64,000 nt of DNA from Leptospira stimsonii (GTDB taxonomy: Bacteria > Spirochaetota > Leptospiria > Leptospirales > Leptospiraceae), in the NCBI RefSeq assembly GCF_003545885.1, contig NZ_QHCT01000008.1, positions 99,615-163,614 on the forward strand. Reading direction: 5' to 3'. A program made the translations under genes and the position numbers. Of this stretch, positions 1-10,600 are shown piece after piece. The stretch's first letter is position 1, and each line of letters opens with the position of its first letter. Below the pieces are notes generated by a model. That model was not told the origin of the DNA, ran no database searches, and was given only the letters and a program-made list of their open reading frames with translations.

Positions 1-699
<699 letters not shown>

Positions 700-700
<1 letters not shown>

Positions 701-1773
701 TGATGGGAATCGAAGTTAAGAATATCGTTAAACGATTCGGAAATTTTACCGCCATAGACAATTTATCCTTGGATGTTCCTTCCGGAGAATTGGTCGCACT
801 TTTAGGACCTTCCGGTTCCGGTAAAACAACTCTTTTAAGAATCATCGCGGGATTGGAAGACGCCGATTCGGGAGAAGTAATCTTCGAAGGAAAGGAAGTC
901 GGGAAAAAGAACGCGAAGGACAGAGGAGTCGGTTTCGTTTTTCAACACTATGCCCTCTTTCGCCATATGACGATTTTTGAAAATATCGCTTTTGGTCTCG
1001 AGGTCAGAAAACGATCGGAAAGACCGAGCAAAGAAACGATCAGAGAAAAGGTGATGAGCCTTTTGAAACTCGTTCAATTGGAGAATTTTCACAACCGTTA
1101 TCCGGCCGAATTGTCCGGAGGACAAAGGCAAAGGATTGCACTCGCAAGAGCTCTCGCGATCGAGCCTCGTTTTTTGCTGTTAGACGAACCGTTCGGTGCG
1201 CTGGACGCAAAAGTAAGAAAGGAACTCAGAAGTTGGCTCAGACGTCTTCATGATGAGATCCACATCACGAGTGTGTTTGTAACTCACGATCAGGAAGAGG
1301 CGCTTGAAGTTTCGGATAAGGTCGTCATTTTACGTTCCGGAAAGATCGAACAAGTGGGAACTCCGGACGAAGTCTACAATCATCCGAAAAACTCCTTCGT
1401 ATTTCACTTCCTGGGAGACGTGAATCTTTTCCATGGAAGAGTCCAAGGCGGGCAAACACAATTAGGCGAGATCAAAGTAGACGCTCCCGAACACGCGGAA
1501 GTGGAAAACGCGAACGCCGTCGGTTATGTGCGTCCGTATGACGTAGAAATTTTAAGAGAGCCGATTCCGGCACAAACGATTCCGGCCGAGATTCAATACA
1601 TTCATTCGACGGGAAGAATCGTAAAAGTCGATCTCAAACGTTTGGATACGGGTGCAATCCTGGAATCTCAGCTCAACTCGACCGAGTTTCAAAATCTTAA
1701 CTTACTTCCGGGAGAAACGGTTCATATTCGTTTTAGAAAGATCAAGGTTTACGTAGAAGATTATACGATCTAA
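700..1773 (+). CDS. cysA: Sulfate/thiosulfate ABC transporter ATP-binding protein CysA
   Basis: Cytoplasmic ATPase that drives the CysUW permease. Walker A GPSGSGKT lies near residues 38-45, the Q-loop in [12 protein letters not shown], the signature LSGGQRQR near 137, Walker [16 protein letters not shown] just after, and the switch His in FVTHDQEEA. The last ~110 residues form a TOBE-like regulatory domain, and 357 residues is the usual length. The start is ATG 700, overlapping the cysW stop by one base, with GGAGG at about 690-694; a second ATG follows immediately at 703. It is the last gene of the operon. The 184 bp to the convergent modC show a short TCCTGA/TCAGGA dyad but no convincing T-tract terminator. 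Confidence 0.96.
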
Positions 1774-1957
1774 AACGCAGGCGAACGTTCCCTATTTCCG
1801 TTGCCGCAATGCCTTTCCTGAGAAAATGTTTTTTATCAGGAGACAAAGCGAACGTATCATTCGGGGCGATTCTCCATAACCCGGAGAACGTGGAAGATTG
1901 TGAAAGAAATGAATCACGTTCCAAATTCCGATTTTGGATCATCGATGACTTCGATTC

Positions 1958-2671
1958 CTAAACTCTTTTTTTTCCTTTTATCGCTTTTTCTCTCAAAGAA
2001 TTCGTTTTTTTGAATATAGAACCGTTTTCCATGGTCAGCATTTCTCCGGAAAAAAAGGAGGCGTCATTGCGATCGTGAGAAACGATCAAGACCGGGATTT
2101 GATGGATTTTTTGGATTACCTTCAATTCCTTTCTCATCCTATCTTTCAACTCGGAATTGAGGGCGGCAAAGGGTTCGTCCAAAAGAAGAATGTCAGGTCG
2201 TTTTACGAGCGCCCTCGCCAAGGCCACCCTTTGTTTTTGTCCACCGGAAAGATTTTTGGGATAACTTTCCGATAGATTTCGTATTTCAAATAATTCTAAT
2301 ATTTCCTCGATTCTTTTTTGATCGTCTTGCTTCAAACGACCCGGAAAACCGTTTTTTAACGGGAATTCTATATTCTTTCTTACCGAAAGGTGAGGAAAAA
2401 GAGAATAACCTTGGGGAAGATAACCTATCTTTCGTTTTTGCGCAGGGAGATCCACTTTCGTACCAGCGTCGAAAAATACGTCTTTGTGAAACGAAATTCT
2501 TCCGAGATCCGGACGAATCAAACCAGCAATCGTCTTGAGAGTCAAAGTTTTACCCGCACCGGAAGGACCGTAGATCAATAGAAAATCCCTTTCAAAAGAG
2601 AAATTCAGATCGAGAAAGAACGTCCTTGTTCCATCACGTAACGTTTTTTGAATCTTTATTTCGAGGGACAT
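1958..2671 (-). CDS. modC: Molybdate ABC transporter ATP-binding protein ModC (short form)
   Basis: ATPase of the molybdate importer. It shows Walker A GPSGAGKT, a Q-loop (LPQGYSLFPHL), signature LSGGQKQRVALARAL, Walker B ILLLDEPFAAL and an H-loop (IVSHDRND). At 237 residues it lacks the C-terminal TOBE/MOP molybdate-binding extension found in many ModC proteins (about 350 residues), so it is a bare nucleotide-binding domain. It sits downstream of modB and modA, 106 bp after modA, which is a wider gap than usual inside an operon. It could in principle serve a related oxyanion, but the modA/modB neighbours support molybdate or tungstate. Confidence 0.88.
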   Translation of the reverse strand: MSLEIKIQKTLRDGTRTFFLDLNFSFERDFLLIYGPSGAGKTLTLKTIAGLIRPDLGRISFHKDVFFDAGTKVDLPAQKRKIGYLPQGYSLFPHLSVRKNIEFPLKNGFPGRLKQDDQKRIEEILELFEIRNLSESYPKNLSGGQKQRVALARALVKRPDILLLDEPFAALNSELKDRMRKELKVIQKIHQIPVLIVSHDRNDASFFSGEMLTMENGSIFKKTNSLREKAIKGKKRV

Positions 2672-2777
2672 TCCGATTTATATATCCGTGTGTTTTGATC
2701 GCGTTCCGGTTTTTTCGGGGCGCTTTCATTCGTTTTCGAGTTAAGGATCTTCTATGATTCCTTTCAAAGCGAATTCC

Positions 2778-3560
2778 TTATTTCGAAAGAGATTCGTGGT
2801 TGGATCCAATTCTTTCAAAGTGGAATTTTTCAAAGATCGTTCGTGCTTCCGGTGAGGATAGGAACTCCAAAAAAAGTTGGGATTCCTTCGGCGATGTCGT
2901 TTTAGAAACGATAACGATCGGATAGAGAATCGACTTTGTCTTTAGATCTTCGATCGCAATCCGAACTTTGTCTTTCATCAACATCGCGTCGGTCTTATAT
3001 ACAAAGCCCGCGTCCACCTCGCCTCTCGCGACGTAGTCCAATACCTGCCTAACGTTCTCGCCCGGTATGAATTTATTCTCCAGAACTTGATAGATTCCTT
3101 CTTTTTCCAGAACTTCCTTAGCATATCGACCCGCCGGCACCGTAGAAGAATTTCCAATCGCAATTCTTTGAATCGAATCTTCTTTGAGTTGAGAAAGGTT
3201 TCGAATTTTCGAGAGTCCGTCAGAGGGAACGATGAGAACCAATTTATTTTTCATAAAATTCTTCCGAGATTTCGGATCAAAAAGCTCCTTCTCCAACCCT
3301 CTTTCCACGGTCTCCTGATCGGCAGATGCAAAAATATCGGCGGGCGCACCGTTCTCAATTTGTTGAAGCAGAACACCCGAGCCTGCAAAATTAAAAACCA
3401 CTTTCACCGAATACTTCTTATCAAACTCTTTACCGATTTCCGTAAATGCTTGCGTCAGACTGGAAGCCGCGGATATGATGAGTTGTTTTTTCTCTTCTCC
3501 AAAAACGGGAGAAAAGAAGAAAAAGACCGAAAACAAAAAAATGAATCTAATTTTACGCAT
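2778..3560 (-). CDS. modA: Molybdate-binding periplasmic protein ModA
   Basis: Solute-binding protein of the molybdate importer. A Sec signal peptide (MRKIRFIFLFSVFFFFSPVFG) is followed by the family signature ISAASSLTQAFTEI, then FNFAGSGVLLQQIENGAPADIFASAD and a C-terminal VDAGFVYKTDA segment, all typical of ModA. The length of 260 residues is normal. It starts at ATG 3558-3560, 19 bp after the modB stop, so the order here is B-A-C rather than the more common A-B-C. Tungstate may also be a ligand; sequence does not separate the two. Confidence 0.92.
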   Translation of the reverse strand: MRKIRFIFLFSVFFFFSPVFGEEKKQLIISAASSLTQAFTEIGKEFDKKYSVKVVFNFAGSGVLLQQIENGAPADIFASADQETVERGLEKELFDPKSRKNFMKNKLVLIVPSDGLSKIRNLSQLKEDSIQRIAIGNSSTVPAGRYAKEVLEKEGIYQVLENKFIPGENVRQVLDYVARGEVDAGFVYKTDAMLMKDKVRIAIEDLKTKSILYPIVIVSKTTSPKESQLFLEFLSSPEARTIFEKFHFERIGSNHESLSK

Positions 3561-3579
3561 ATTCTTTTTTATTAATATA

Positions 3580-4260
3580 CTACCAATGGGATTTTTTGAA
3601 AAGTTTTGTAGAAACGGTTAAAATCAAAACGGAAAGAATCGAAGTCAAAACGACGAGATTGAACGCGAGGGCATCGTTTCCGGATTGTACGGCGTCGTAG
3701 ATCGCCAGGGAAAGGGTCTGCGTCCTTTCCGGAATATTGCCGGCGATCATCAGCGTCGCACCGAATTCTCCCATTCCTCTTGCGTAGGCAAGCATCGCTC
3801 CGGCAAGAATTCCCCTCCAAGAAAGAGGAAGAAGAATTTCCCAGAAGATCGTAAAATTCCCTTTACCCAAAGTTTTCGCAGTGTCCTCCATATCGGAATC
3901 CACTTCTTCTAAAGCGGCTTTCGCCGAACGATAAACCAAAGGAAAGGAAACTAAAATCGAGGCGATCACTGCCCCGGACCAATGAAACAAAACGCTAAAG
4001 TGAAATAAATCGGAAAGAAGAGATCCAATGAATCCGTTTCTTCCCAGAAGAATCAATAGATAGTATCCGAGAACGGTGGGTGGTAAAACGAGCGGAAGTG
4101 TAAGAATGGAATCCACCAACTCTTTTCCGAAAAATTTTGTTTTAAACAAAGTGTACGCGCAAAACACTCCGAAGACGGTCGCAATCAATGTGGAAAGAGC
4201 ACTTACGCTTAATGTCAATAAAACCGGATATCGAATCGTTTCCCAATCAAGCGATGCCAT
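3580..4260 (-). CDS. modB: Molybdate ABC transporter permease ModB
   Basis: Integral inner-membrane permease of the molybdate importer, 226 residues with about five hydrophobic segments. It has the LPLVLPPTVLGYYLL segment and the cytoplasmic EAA-type loop (AKTLGKGNFTIFWEILLPLSWRGI) with YARGMGEFGATLMIAGNIP, characteristic of ModB. First gene of modB-modA-modC. The 64 bp upstream, before the stop of the outer-membrane protein gene at 4325, shows no riboswitch that I can recognise. Membership of the CysW/ModB permease family is clear, and the neighbours fix the substrate. Confidence 0.92.
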   Translation of the reverse strand: MASLDWETIRYPVLLTLSVSALSTLIATVFGVFCAYTLFKTKFFGKELVDSILTLPLVLPPTVLGYYLLILLGRNGFIGSLLSDLFHFSVLFHWSGAVIASILVSFPLVYRSAKAALEEVDSDMEDTAKTLGKGNFTIFWEILLPLSWRGILAGAMLAYARGMGEFGATLMIAGNIPERTQTLSLAIYDAVQSGNDALAFNLVVLTSILSVLILTVSTKLFKKSHW

Positions 4261-4324
4261 TGACGGATAGAAAACTCTTTTCCTCTTACCAAGTCAACAA
4301 GAGAAGAAGGAACAAAAATCCTTC

Positions 4325-5737
4325 TCATTGAAATCGATACGAAGCTCCGAACAAAAGGGCCGGAACATCGGACTGCAAAGATTGTGTATAATTCAAAACG
4401 CGGATGTCGTTCGCATTAAACACCGAATGCAAAACCGCCCAATCGTTTCCTTGAGAAGCTTCGATCTTTCTGGAAAAGAGATAGTTCACCGCAAAATCGA
4501 AACTCCAGTTTCCGGAGAGAAAACTGATTCCGAGAGTCGCTAGTTGCTGAACCATGATTCCCGCTTGTAAAGCGCTCATCCCTTCGGATCGAACCACTCC
4601 CGTATTGTAACGATAACCGGATCGATACGCAAAAGAATCGGTCTTATATTCCACGCCGATCGCTCCGGCCCAAGAGTCGTGATAAGCGATGTTTTGCGAG
4701 ATCGTATTCGTTTTTCCGAATGCGGTAGGAAACCAAGAATCTTCCAAAGTTTGTTTGAAGGTTTGATTGTAAGAATTGTAGTTGTAATAGAGAAAATCGA
4801 TTCCAACACGAAAGTTCTCACCGCCAAAAGAAAATCCAACTCCGTGTTTTTCAGGAAGATTGAAGGTGGCGGAAACACCGGTCCTTCTATAGTTGTTTGC
4901 ATCTCCGATACCGATTTGCATCCCACCGTCGAGTGGAAGAATATTCCGAGCTTGGTAAGAATAAGCTACCTTAAACCAATCAGTGAATGCATAGGTAAGT
5001 CCGAAGATCGCTCCCATCGAATAGGCGTTTCTGCTTCGATAATCGAAACCTTGTCCGGGCACTTCCACTGTGTGTGTAATATCGTAAAATCGTTGATAGG
5101 CGATCTGTTTGGAATAGATCGCCTCTATTCCGAGTCCCACGGATAAATTTCCGAATTGATATGCCAACGCGTTGGTCATCTTCACGACGTAGAATGTGGT
5201 AAGAAGGTCTTCTTTGATCTTCTTACTGTCCCCGATTGGTCCGGGAATATCGAGTCCGGACCAATCTCGAAACGATTGTCCGTTAGGCGTCACCCGAAGA
5301 ATCCCGTCAACTTGTCCGTTTCCTCCTCCCGGAATGTATACTCCCACACCGTAATGCAAACGATTGGTGATCGGGACGTTCCATCCGAAATAAGGCAAAG
5401 GTGCAAGAATATTATAATTTTGAGAATTATTATAGGCGTAATCCGGATTTGGATCGACGAGTTGATCCTTATACGTGGAGCGAATATACGGAAGTCCGAT
5501 TCCGAATTCCAGGCCGCCCTTTGGACTTTTTGTTAGATTCGCCGGATTGGTGGCGATATCCATAGGAGAACCGCCGATCGCGAGATTTACACCACCCATT
5601 CCCGCATAGCGCGTATTATGCGAAGGTTGGAATAAACCGACCCCAAACAGGGAAGAAAATCCCATCAGGAAAACGATACATACGAAAAGAAGGATTTTTG
5701 AATGTTTCCGGAAATCAATTTTTTTCGCTTTTTGCAT
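4325..5737 (-). CDS. OMPP1/FadL/TodX-family outer-membrane transport protein
   Basis: Predicted beta-barrel of the FadL family, which moves long-chain fatty acids or other hydrophobic compounds across the outer membrane. After the signal peptide it shows the family's start ([18 protein letters not shown], then [10 protein letters not shown]), many alternating beta-strand segments and a C-terminal aromatic residue (ASYRFQ). An in-frame ATG at 5788 exists, but ATG 5737 gives a much more plausible signal sequence ([20 protein letters not shown]...) preceded by AAGAG, so I chose it; ATG 5755 is an alternative. It is divergent from the oxygenase gene at 5835. The substrate is unknown. The neighbouring oxygenase and cyclase-like genes make a hydrophobic metabolite an attractive guess. 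Confidence 0.87.
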   Translation of the reverse strand: MQKAKKIDFRKHSKILLFVCIVFLMGFSSLFGVGLFQPSHNTRYAGMGGVNLAIGGSPMDIATNPANLTKSPKGGLEFGIGLPYIRSTYKDQLVDPNPDYAYNNSQNYNILAPLPYFGWNVPITNRLHYGVGVYIPGGGNGQVDGILRVTPNGQSFRDWSGLDIPGPIGDSKKIKEDLLTTFYVVKMTNALAYQFGNLSVGLGIEAIYSKQIAYQRFYDITHTVEVPGQGFDYRSRNAYSMGAIFGLTYAFTDWFKVAYSYQARNILPLDGGMQIGIGDANNYRRTGVSATFNLPEKHGVGFSFGGENFRVGIDFLYYNYNSYNQTFKQTLEDSWFPTAFGKTNTISQNIAYHDSWAGAIGVEYKTDSFAYRSGYRYNTGVVRSEGMSALQAGIMVQQLATLGISFLSGNWSFDFAVNYLFSRKIEASQGNDWAVLHSVFNANDIRVLNYTQSLQSDVPALLFGASYRFQ

Positions 5738-5834
5738 TGGGTAACTCTTTATCATTTTAGAATTCTGGAAAGTTATTTTTCTTTTCACCCTTCCCGCTCT
5801 GTGGAAACTATGTGACTCAAATAAGGAAAGTTCA
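5738..5834. promoter_or_regulatory. Divergent intergenic region, likely back-to-back promoters
   Basis: A space of about 97 bp between the FadL-family gene (leftward) and the oxygenase operon (rightward), so both promoters must lie here or inside the 5' ends. AGGAAAG at about 5823-5829 is a good ribosome-binding site for the ATG at 5835. I cannot assign -35/-10 boxes with confidence. Confidence 0.35.
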
Positions 5835-6953
5835 ATGCAAAATTTTACAAAATACAGAACTATGACCGATCCTTACGCAGATCAGATCATAGAGGACTAC
5901 TTTCGATCCGGAGAACAAGAAAAACTCAAAAGCTTAATGCTGTTCAATACGCTTACAAAAAACTTCGCCCCGCTCCCTTCCGAACTACCGGAGTATTTCA
6001 AAGATTACTTCGAGAGAACGAGTCGGTTACCGGAGTGGACCGACTGGAAAAAGATCGAAATTGCGGAAAGAATTTTCACTTCCTTTGGACCCCAGATTCT
6101 TATGATCCTTTGTTGTAAGTCCCTGCCTATGAGTTATACCTGCGGCAACGGGGCCGAAGTACTCGTTCATACCGGAAGATTGGTGGAACAGAACGGATCT
6201 ACGGATAAGGTCTATCGTAGATTGATGGAAACGACTCAGTTCGTGGTTTCCGTCATGCAAGGAGGAGGTCTTTCTGCGCAAGGAGACGGAATCCTGGTCG
6301 CACAGAAAGTAAGACTCATGCACGCGTCCATTCGACATTTTATAAAACAATCGGGACAATGGAATTTAGAATGGGGAGAACCGATCAATCAAGAAGACAT
6401 GGCTGGGACCTTACAAGCGTTTTCGAGTTTGATCGTAGAAGGATTGTCTTTCTCCGGAATCTCTCTTTCCTCCGATGAAAAGAATGCGTTCATTCATCTT
6501 TGGAGAGTTGTGGGACATATCTTAGGCGTTCTTCCGGAACTCTCTCCCGAAAAATATGAGGATGCCTATGCGATTGGCCTATCGATCTTTCAAGAACAGA
6601 GAAGATCTTCCGAAGGCGGGAAAATTCTTGCCAAATCGCTGTTAGATTTTATGGAATATATGCTACCTGGAAATTTATTGGACGGTGTTCCACTGTATTT
6701 TCTTCAGAGTTATCTAGGAAAGGAGAATTGTCTCGTTCTCGGATTACCTTGGGAAGAGAAGGAAATCTTAGGGGAGATTCTTGAAAAAATTATGTTAGAT
6801 TTTGATAAGACTCTGAGCAAAAACGATCATTTTCAAAAACTTGTTTCCCATTTTTCATCCAAACTTATCCTCGGGATGGATCATTTTTACTATAAAGGTA
6901 AAAAGGCAAAATTCGAAATTCCCCCTTCTCTGAAGGGAAACTGGGGAGTATAA
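5835..6953 (+). CDS. MpaB/DUF2236-type oxygenase (latex-clearing-protein-like fold)
   Basis: A 372-residue protein that resembles the oxygenase MpaB / DUF2236 family, which includes the haem b dioxygenase Lcp that cleaves polyisoprene and fungal MpaB that cleaves a farnesyl chain. The key stretch is [15 protein letters not shown], later [13 protein letters not shown], which matches the family's R..H...R helix with the putative haem-ligand His. No signal peptide is visible, so it is probably cytoplasmic. The ATG at 5835 has AGGAAAG upstream. The next gene starts 5 bp after the stop, so they form an operon. The family call is moderate to good; the substrate is not known. Confidence 0.7.
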   Translation: MQNFTKYRTMTDPYADQIIEDYFRSGEQEKLKSLMLFNTLTKNFAPLPSELPEYFKDYFERTSRLPEWTDWKKIEIAERIFTSFGPQILMILCCKSLPMSYTCGNGAEVLVHTGRLVEQNGSTDKVYRRLMETTQFVVSVMQGGGLSAQGDGILVAQKVRLMHASIRHFIKQSGQWNLEWGEPINQEDMAGTLQAFSSLIVEGLSFSGISLSSDEKNAFIHLWRVVGHILGVLPELSPEKYEDAYAIGLSIFQEQRRSSEGGKILAKSLLDFMEYMLPGNLLDGVPLYFLQSYLGKENCLVLGLPWEEKEILGEILEKIMLDFDKTLSKNDHFQKLVSHFSSKLILGMDHFYYKGKKAKFEIPPSLKGNWGV

Positions 6954-6958
6954 CGATT

Positions 6959-7624
6959 ATGGAATTCTGGCAAAAAATAATTACCGACCCGGCTTATCTT
7001 GGAAAATTCACTCCTCTCGAAAATTTCTTTCTATTTTTAGGAGTGATTCTTTGGGCATATGTTTACTACGCCTTGATCGCCGACTCTAATCGAAAACAAT
7101 TTATAGAAATGCCGGTCTTTATCGCCTGCGGAAATATAATCTGGGAATTTCTTTGGGGATTCGTCATCCAAGAAGATATGGGAGTCCTTCTCAACTGGGG
7201 TTATAAGATCGCCTTTATTCTGGATATTTTTATCTTTATCAATGTGATCCGGTTCGGACAAAAACAATTTAAAATATCCATCAGTATATTAGAATATAGA
7301 ATTTTACTCTTCGTATTATTGATCTCCTGGGGCGCCTTGATCTACACCTACTATATCAATCGATACGACCTATTTACTGGATCGAACTCGGCCTACATTC
7401 TCAATCTGTTTATCTCAGGATTGTATCCGGTGTTATTCTTGAGCATGGGGAATTCCAAATTGTTCTCCTATCCGATCGCCTGGTGTAAGTTTTTAGGAAC
7501 CGTATTTTTCACCGTGTTTTTGTTTCTCTATTTTCCGAAGGAATACTTTGTTCTTTGTCTGGGCGTATTGGTTTTTATCGCGGACGCATATTACGTTTAT
7601 CTATTTTCCAAACGAAGAACGTAA
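6959..7624 (+). CDS. Polytopic membrane protein resembling transmembrane terpene cyclases (PaxB/Pyr4-like)
   Basis: 221 residues with about seven hydrophobic helices and short loops. Helix 2-3 carries ACGNIIWEFLWGF with Glu63, and the last helix carries VFIADAYYVYLF with Asp209. The fungal transmembrane meroterpenoid cyclases (Pyr4, PaxB, AndB) have similar size and helix count, an NxxWE-type motif, and essential Glu63 and Asp218 (numbers from memory), so the resemblance is specific. It sits 5 bp after the MpaB-like oxygenase gene and 3 bp before the large regulator gene, so all three are probably one transcript. The alternative is an unrelated seven-helix protein. The membrane topology is well supported; the enzyme function is inference. 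Confidence 0.55.
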   Translation: MEFWQKIITDPAYLGKFTPLENFFLFLGVILWAYVYYALIADSNRKQFIEMPVFIACGNIIWEFLWGFVIQEDMGVLLNWGYKIAFILDIFIFINVIRFGQKQFKISISILEYRILLFVLLISWGALIYTYYINRYDLFTGSNSAYILNLFISGLYPVLFLSMGNSKLFSYPIAWCKFLGTVFFTVFLFLYFPKEYFVLCLGVLVFIADAYYVYLFSKRRT

Positions 7625-7627
7625 GAA

Positions 7628-10600
7628 ATGTCTTTTCGCACGGAATCGAAGTCTTCATCTTTCCGGATACGGGAATTGTTACTGGAAGACCATGTTTCCA
7701 CCGTTTATCGAGGCGTTCTGGAGGAAGAATCCGAAACAAAAATCCTCCGGATTCAGAAGGAAAGAATTCGGGAAGAAGATTCGTTCTACTTTCTGAACGA
7801 ATACGAAATCGGAAAATTAGTCGATAACGAACAGATTCTGAAACCGCAAAGGCTTCTAAGAATCCAGGACAAGTTTTGCCTTGTCTATGAAAATATCGAA
7901 TCTTCCTTGTTAGGTGAACATCTCAAAAAGGTGGACTTTCTTCCGATTCAAGAGTTTCTTCAGATCGCACATTCGATCACTGAAAATCTAATCGCGCTTC
8001 ATTCGAAGGGAATTCTCCACAATCAGATCAGCCCGAATTCCTTTTTTTACGATCCGGATTCTGGAAAATCAAAACTCGCCTGGCTCGGTTCTTCCTCGCT
8101 TCTCATCGGAGAAAAAGGAACGCTCGCGCCTCTTCAAATCTCTCCTACGTTACTCGCTTATTGTTCTCCGGAACGAACGGGAAGGATGAATCGGACCGTA
8201 GACTTTCGTTCGGACGGATATTCCTTAGGGGCACTTTTTTATCAGATGCTCGTAGGCCAACCTCCGTTCGAGTCAAACGATCCTCTCGAGATCATCCATT
8301 CTCATATAGCGAGAATGCCCGTTCCATTGCATAAACGAAAAAAGGAAATTCCGATTCAGATTTCGAATCTTGTTATGAAACTTCTTTCGAAAATGCCTGA
8401 AGAACGATACTTCGCTCTAGAAACGCTGTCCAACGATCTCAAAATATTATTCGACTCGATCCGTTCCGGTCAGAGCATCCTGGAATTTTTCCCGGCATCA
8501 ACGGAAAAGAAGGATAAATTCCGAATCACCGAAAAATTATACGGAAGAGACAAAGAAAAAAAAATCATCGAAGATTCGATCGCATCGATCTACGCAGGCG
8601 TAAGAGCGTCGATTCTCATCAAAGGAAAATCCGGAACCGGAAAAACCTCCCTTGTGATGGACTCTATTTTTTCGACGGAATTCAATGCGTTGAGAATTTT
8701 CAAAGGAAAGTTCGACGAGGATAAAAAGGAAATCCCCTATTACGCACTCAGACAAATCCTTGTGGAACTTTCCAATCATCTCCTGACTCGGTCCGAATAT
8801 GAAATCCAAAGTTTAAGAGCGGCCATGAGGGAAACGCTTGGAGAGAACATACATCTCCTCGTCCAACTCATCCCCGAAATTAGGAGCTTAATCGGGATCA
8901 CACCGGAGCCTACGGAGATTCCGAGCCAAAAGGACGATCAATTCCTATTTATCGTGATTCTTCGATTTCTTTCGATTTGTTTTAATCGAAGAAGTCCCGC
9001 ATTACTCGTGTTAGATGATATTCAATGGGCCGATCCGGCTTCCATTGCGCTGATCGAATTCTTCTCGAGACAAACGGATTGGGAGGGAATACTTTTCGTT
9101 TTTATCTGCAGAAACGAAGAGGAGAATTCGGAATTTCTCGATCAATTCAGGAACAAACTGCTCAGTTCTGAAATTTTGTTACAGGAGATTTCCTTAAAAC
9201 CGCTCGATCGAAGGATGATTCAGAACTTCGTGTCCGATAGTTTAGATCTGAAGTCGGAAGACAACGAAAAGTTAACGGATATCCTTTATCAAAAGACGAA
9301 CGGAAATCCATTCTTTCTCAATCAGTTTTTTTATACCTTGTATACGGAATCTTTTATTCAGTATGAGAAGGCCTCCGGCATCTGGAATTTGGATTGGGAT
9401 CAAATCATAAAGAAAACGGTCACGGAAAATGTCCTAGATCTTCTCACAGATGAAATCAAAAGACTTCCCGAAGAAACTCAGAGATTCTTACAGGTCGCGG
9501 CTTGTATCGGAGGCCTTTTTGACCTAGGCACCCTCTCCCATTACTTTCAAAAGACGCCGGAAATTATCGAAAGCGGTATTCGAGAATGTATCAAACAAGG
9601 AATCATCATCTTTCAGGAATCCCAAGTTAGTCTGTATCCGATTCTTCAAATTTTAAAAAACGGAACCGAAGAAGAAAGAATGCAGGATTCTATATTTGAA
9701 GGAATCACATTCCGTTTTTCGCATGATAAGATCAATCAAGTGATCAGCGAATCGATCGCGTCCGAAGATCGGGCAGAAATCCATAAGAGTTTAGCGATGA
9801 TTCTGATCGAGACGGATCGAAATTCTCCTAAACAGGAAAGGATTCCGGAAATAGCGAACCATTTGATTCGAGCTCAAAGACTCCTCGGAACAAAAGAGGA
9901 AATCGATCTTTTCATACGTTATATTCTTCTCGCCGGTAACGCGGCCAAACTTTCAGCGGCGTTTAACACCGCTTATTCGCTATTTTCGATTCTTAAAAAG
10001 AAAATCACGGAAGACTCCTGGGTAGATCGAAAAGAACAGGCCGTTCAAATCTATAAATCCCTCGCCGAATCCGCCTATTTCCTTTCCAAAACCTCCGAAG
10101 CGGAAAACGCCGTACAGGTTTTATTGGATCATCTCGACGATCGAATCGAAATCGCGGACGTTCGACTGATGCAATTGGAAGTCATGAACATCAAGAACGA
10201 TTTGGAAGGCGCATACAAGGTCGGAATCAAGGCTCTTCAGTCCATGGGAGAAGCATTTCCGGAAAGACCTGGAATTGCGATTCTTCTTTTTGAATTTTTG
10301 AAGATGATCTTTTTTCAAAGAGGACGTAGTCCGGAAGTTTTAGAAAAAGCGAAGAAGAATCAAGATCCCTATAAGATCGAGGTGATCAACATTCTTACGA
10401 ACATGTTGAATTATGGAAAACACTTCGATAGTAAACTTTTCGTTTTCTTATTTCTAAAACTGATGAACATCACTCTCAAAGAAGGAAACTCCTCCGTGAG
10501 TTTTTTCGGTTATGCCGGTTTCGGTTCGCTCGTATTCGCGATTACGGGTAACTTTCGGACTTCGCTTCGTTACTGGAAATTAGGAGAAAGAATTTTAGAG

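Noticed and set aside
1774..1957. A 66-residue minus-strand frame at 1742-1942
   Set aside because: Chance frame with no ribosome-binding site or family.
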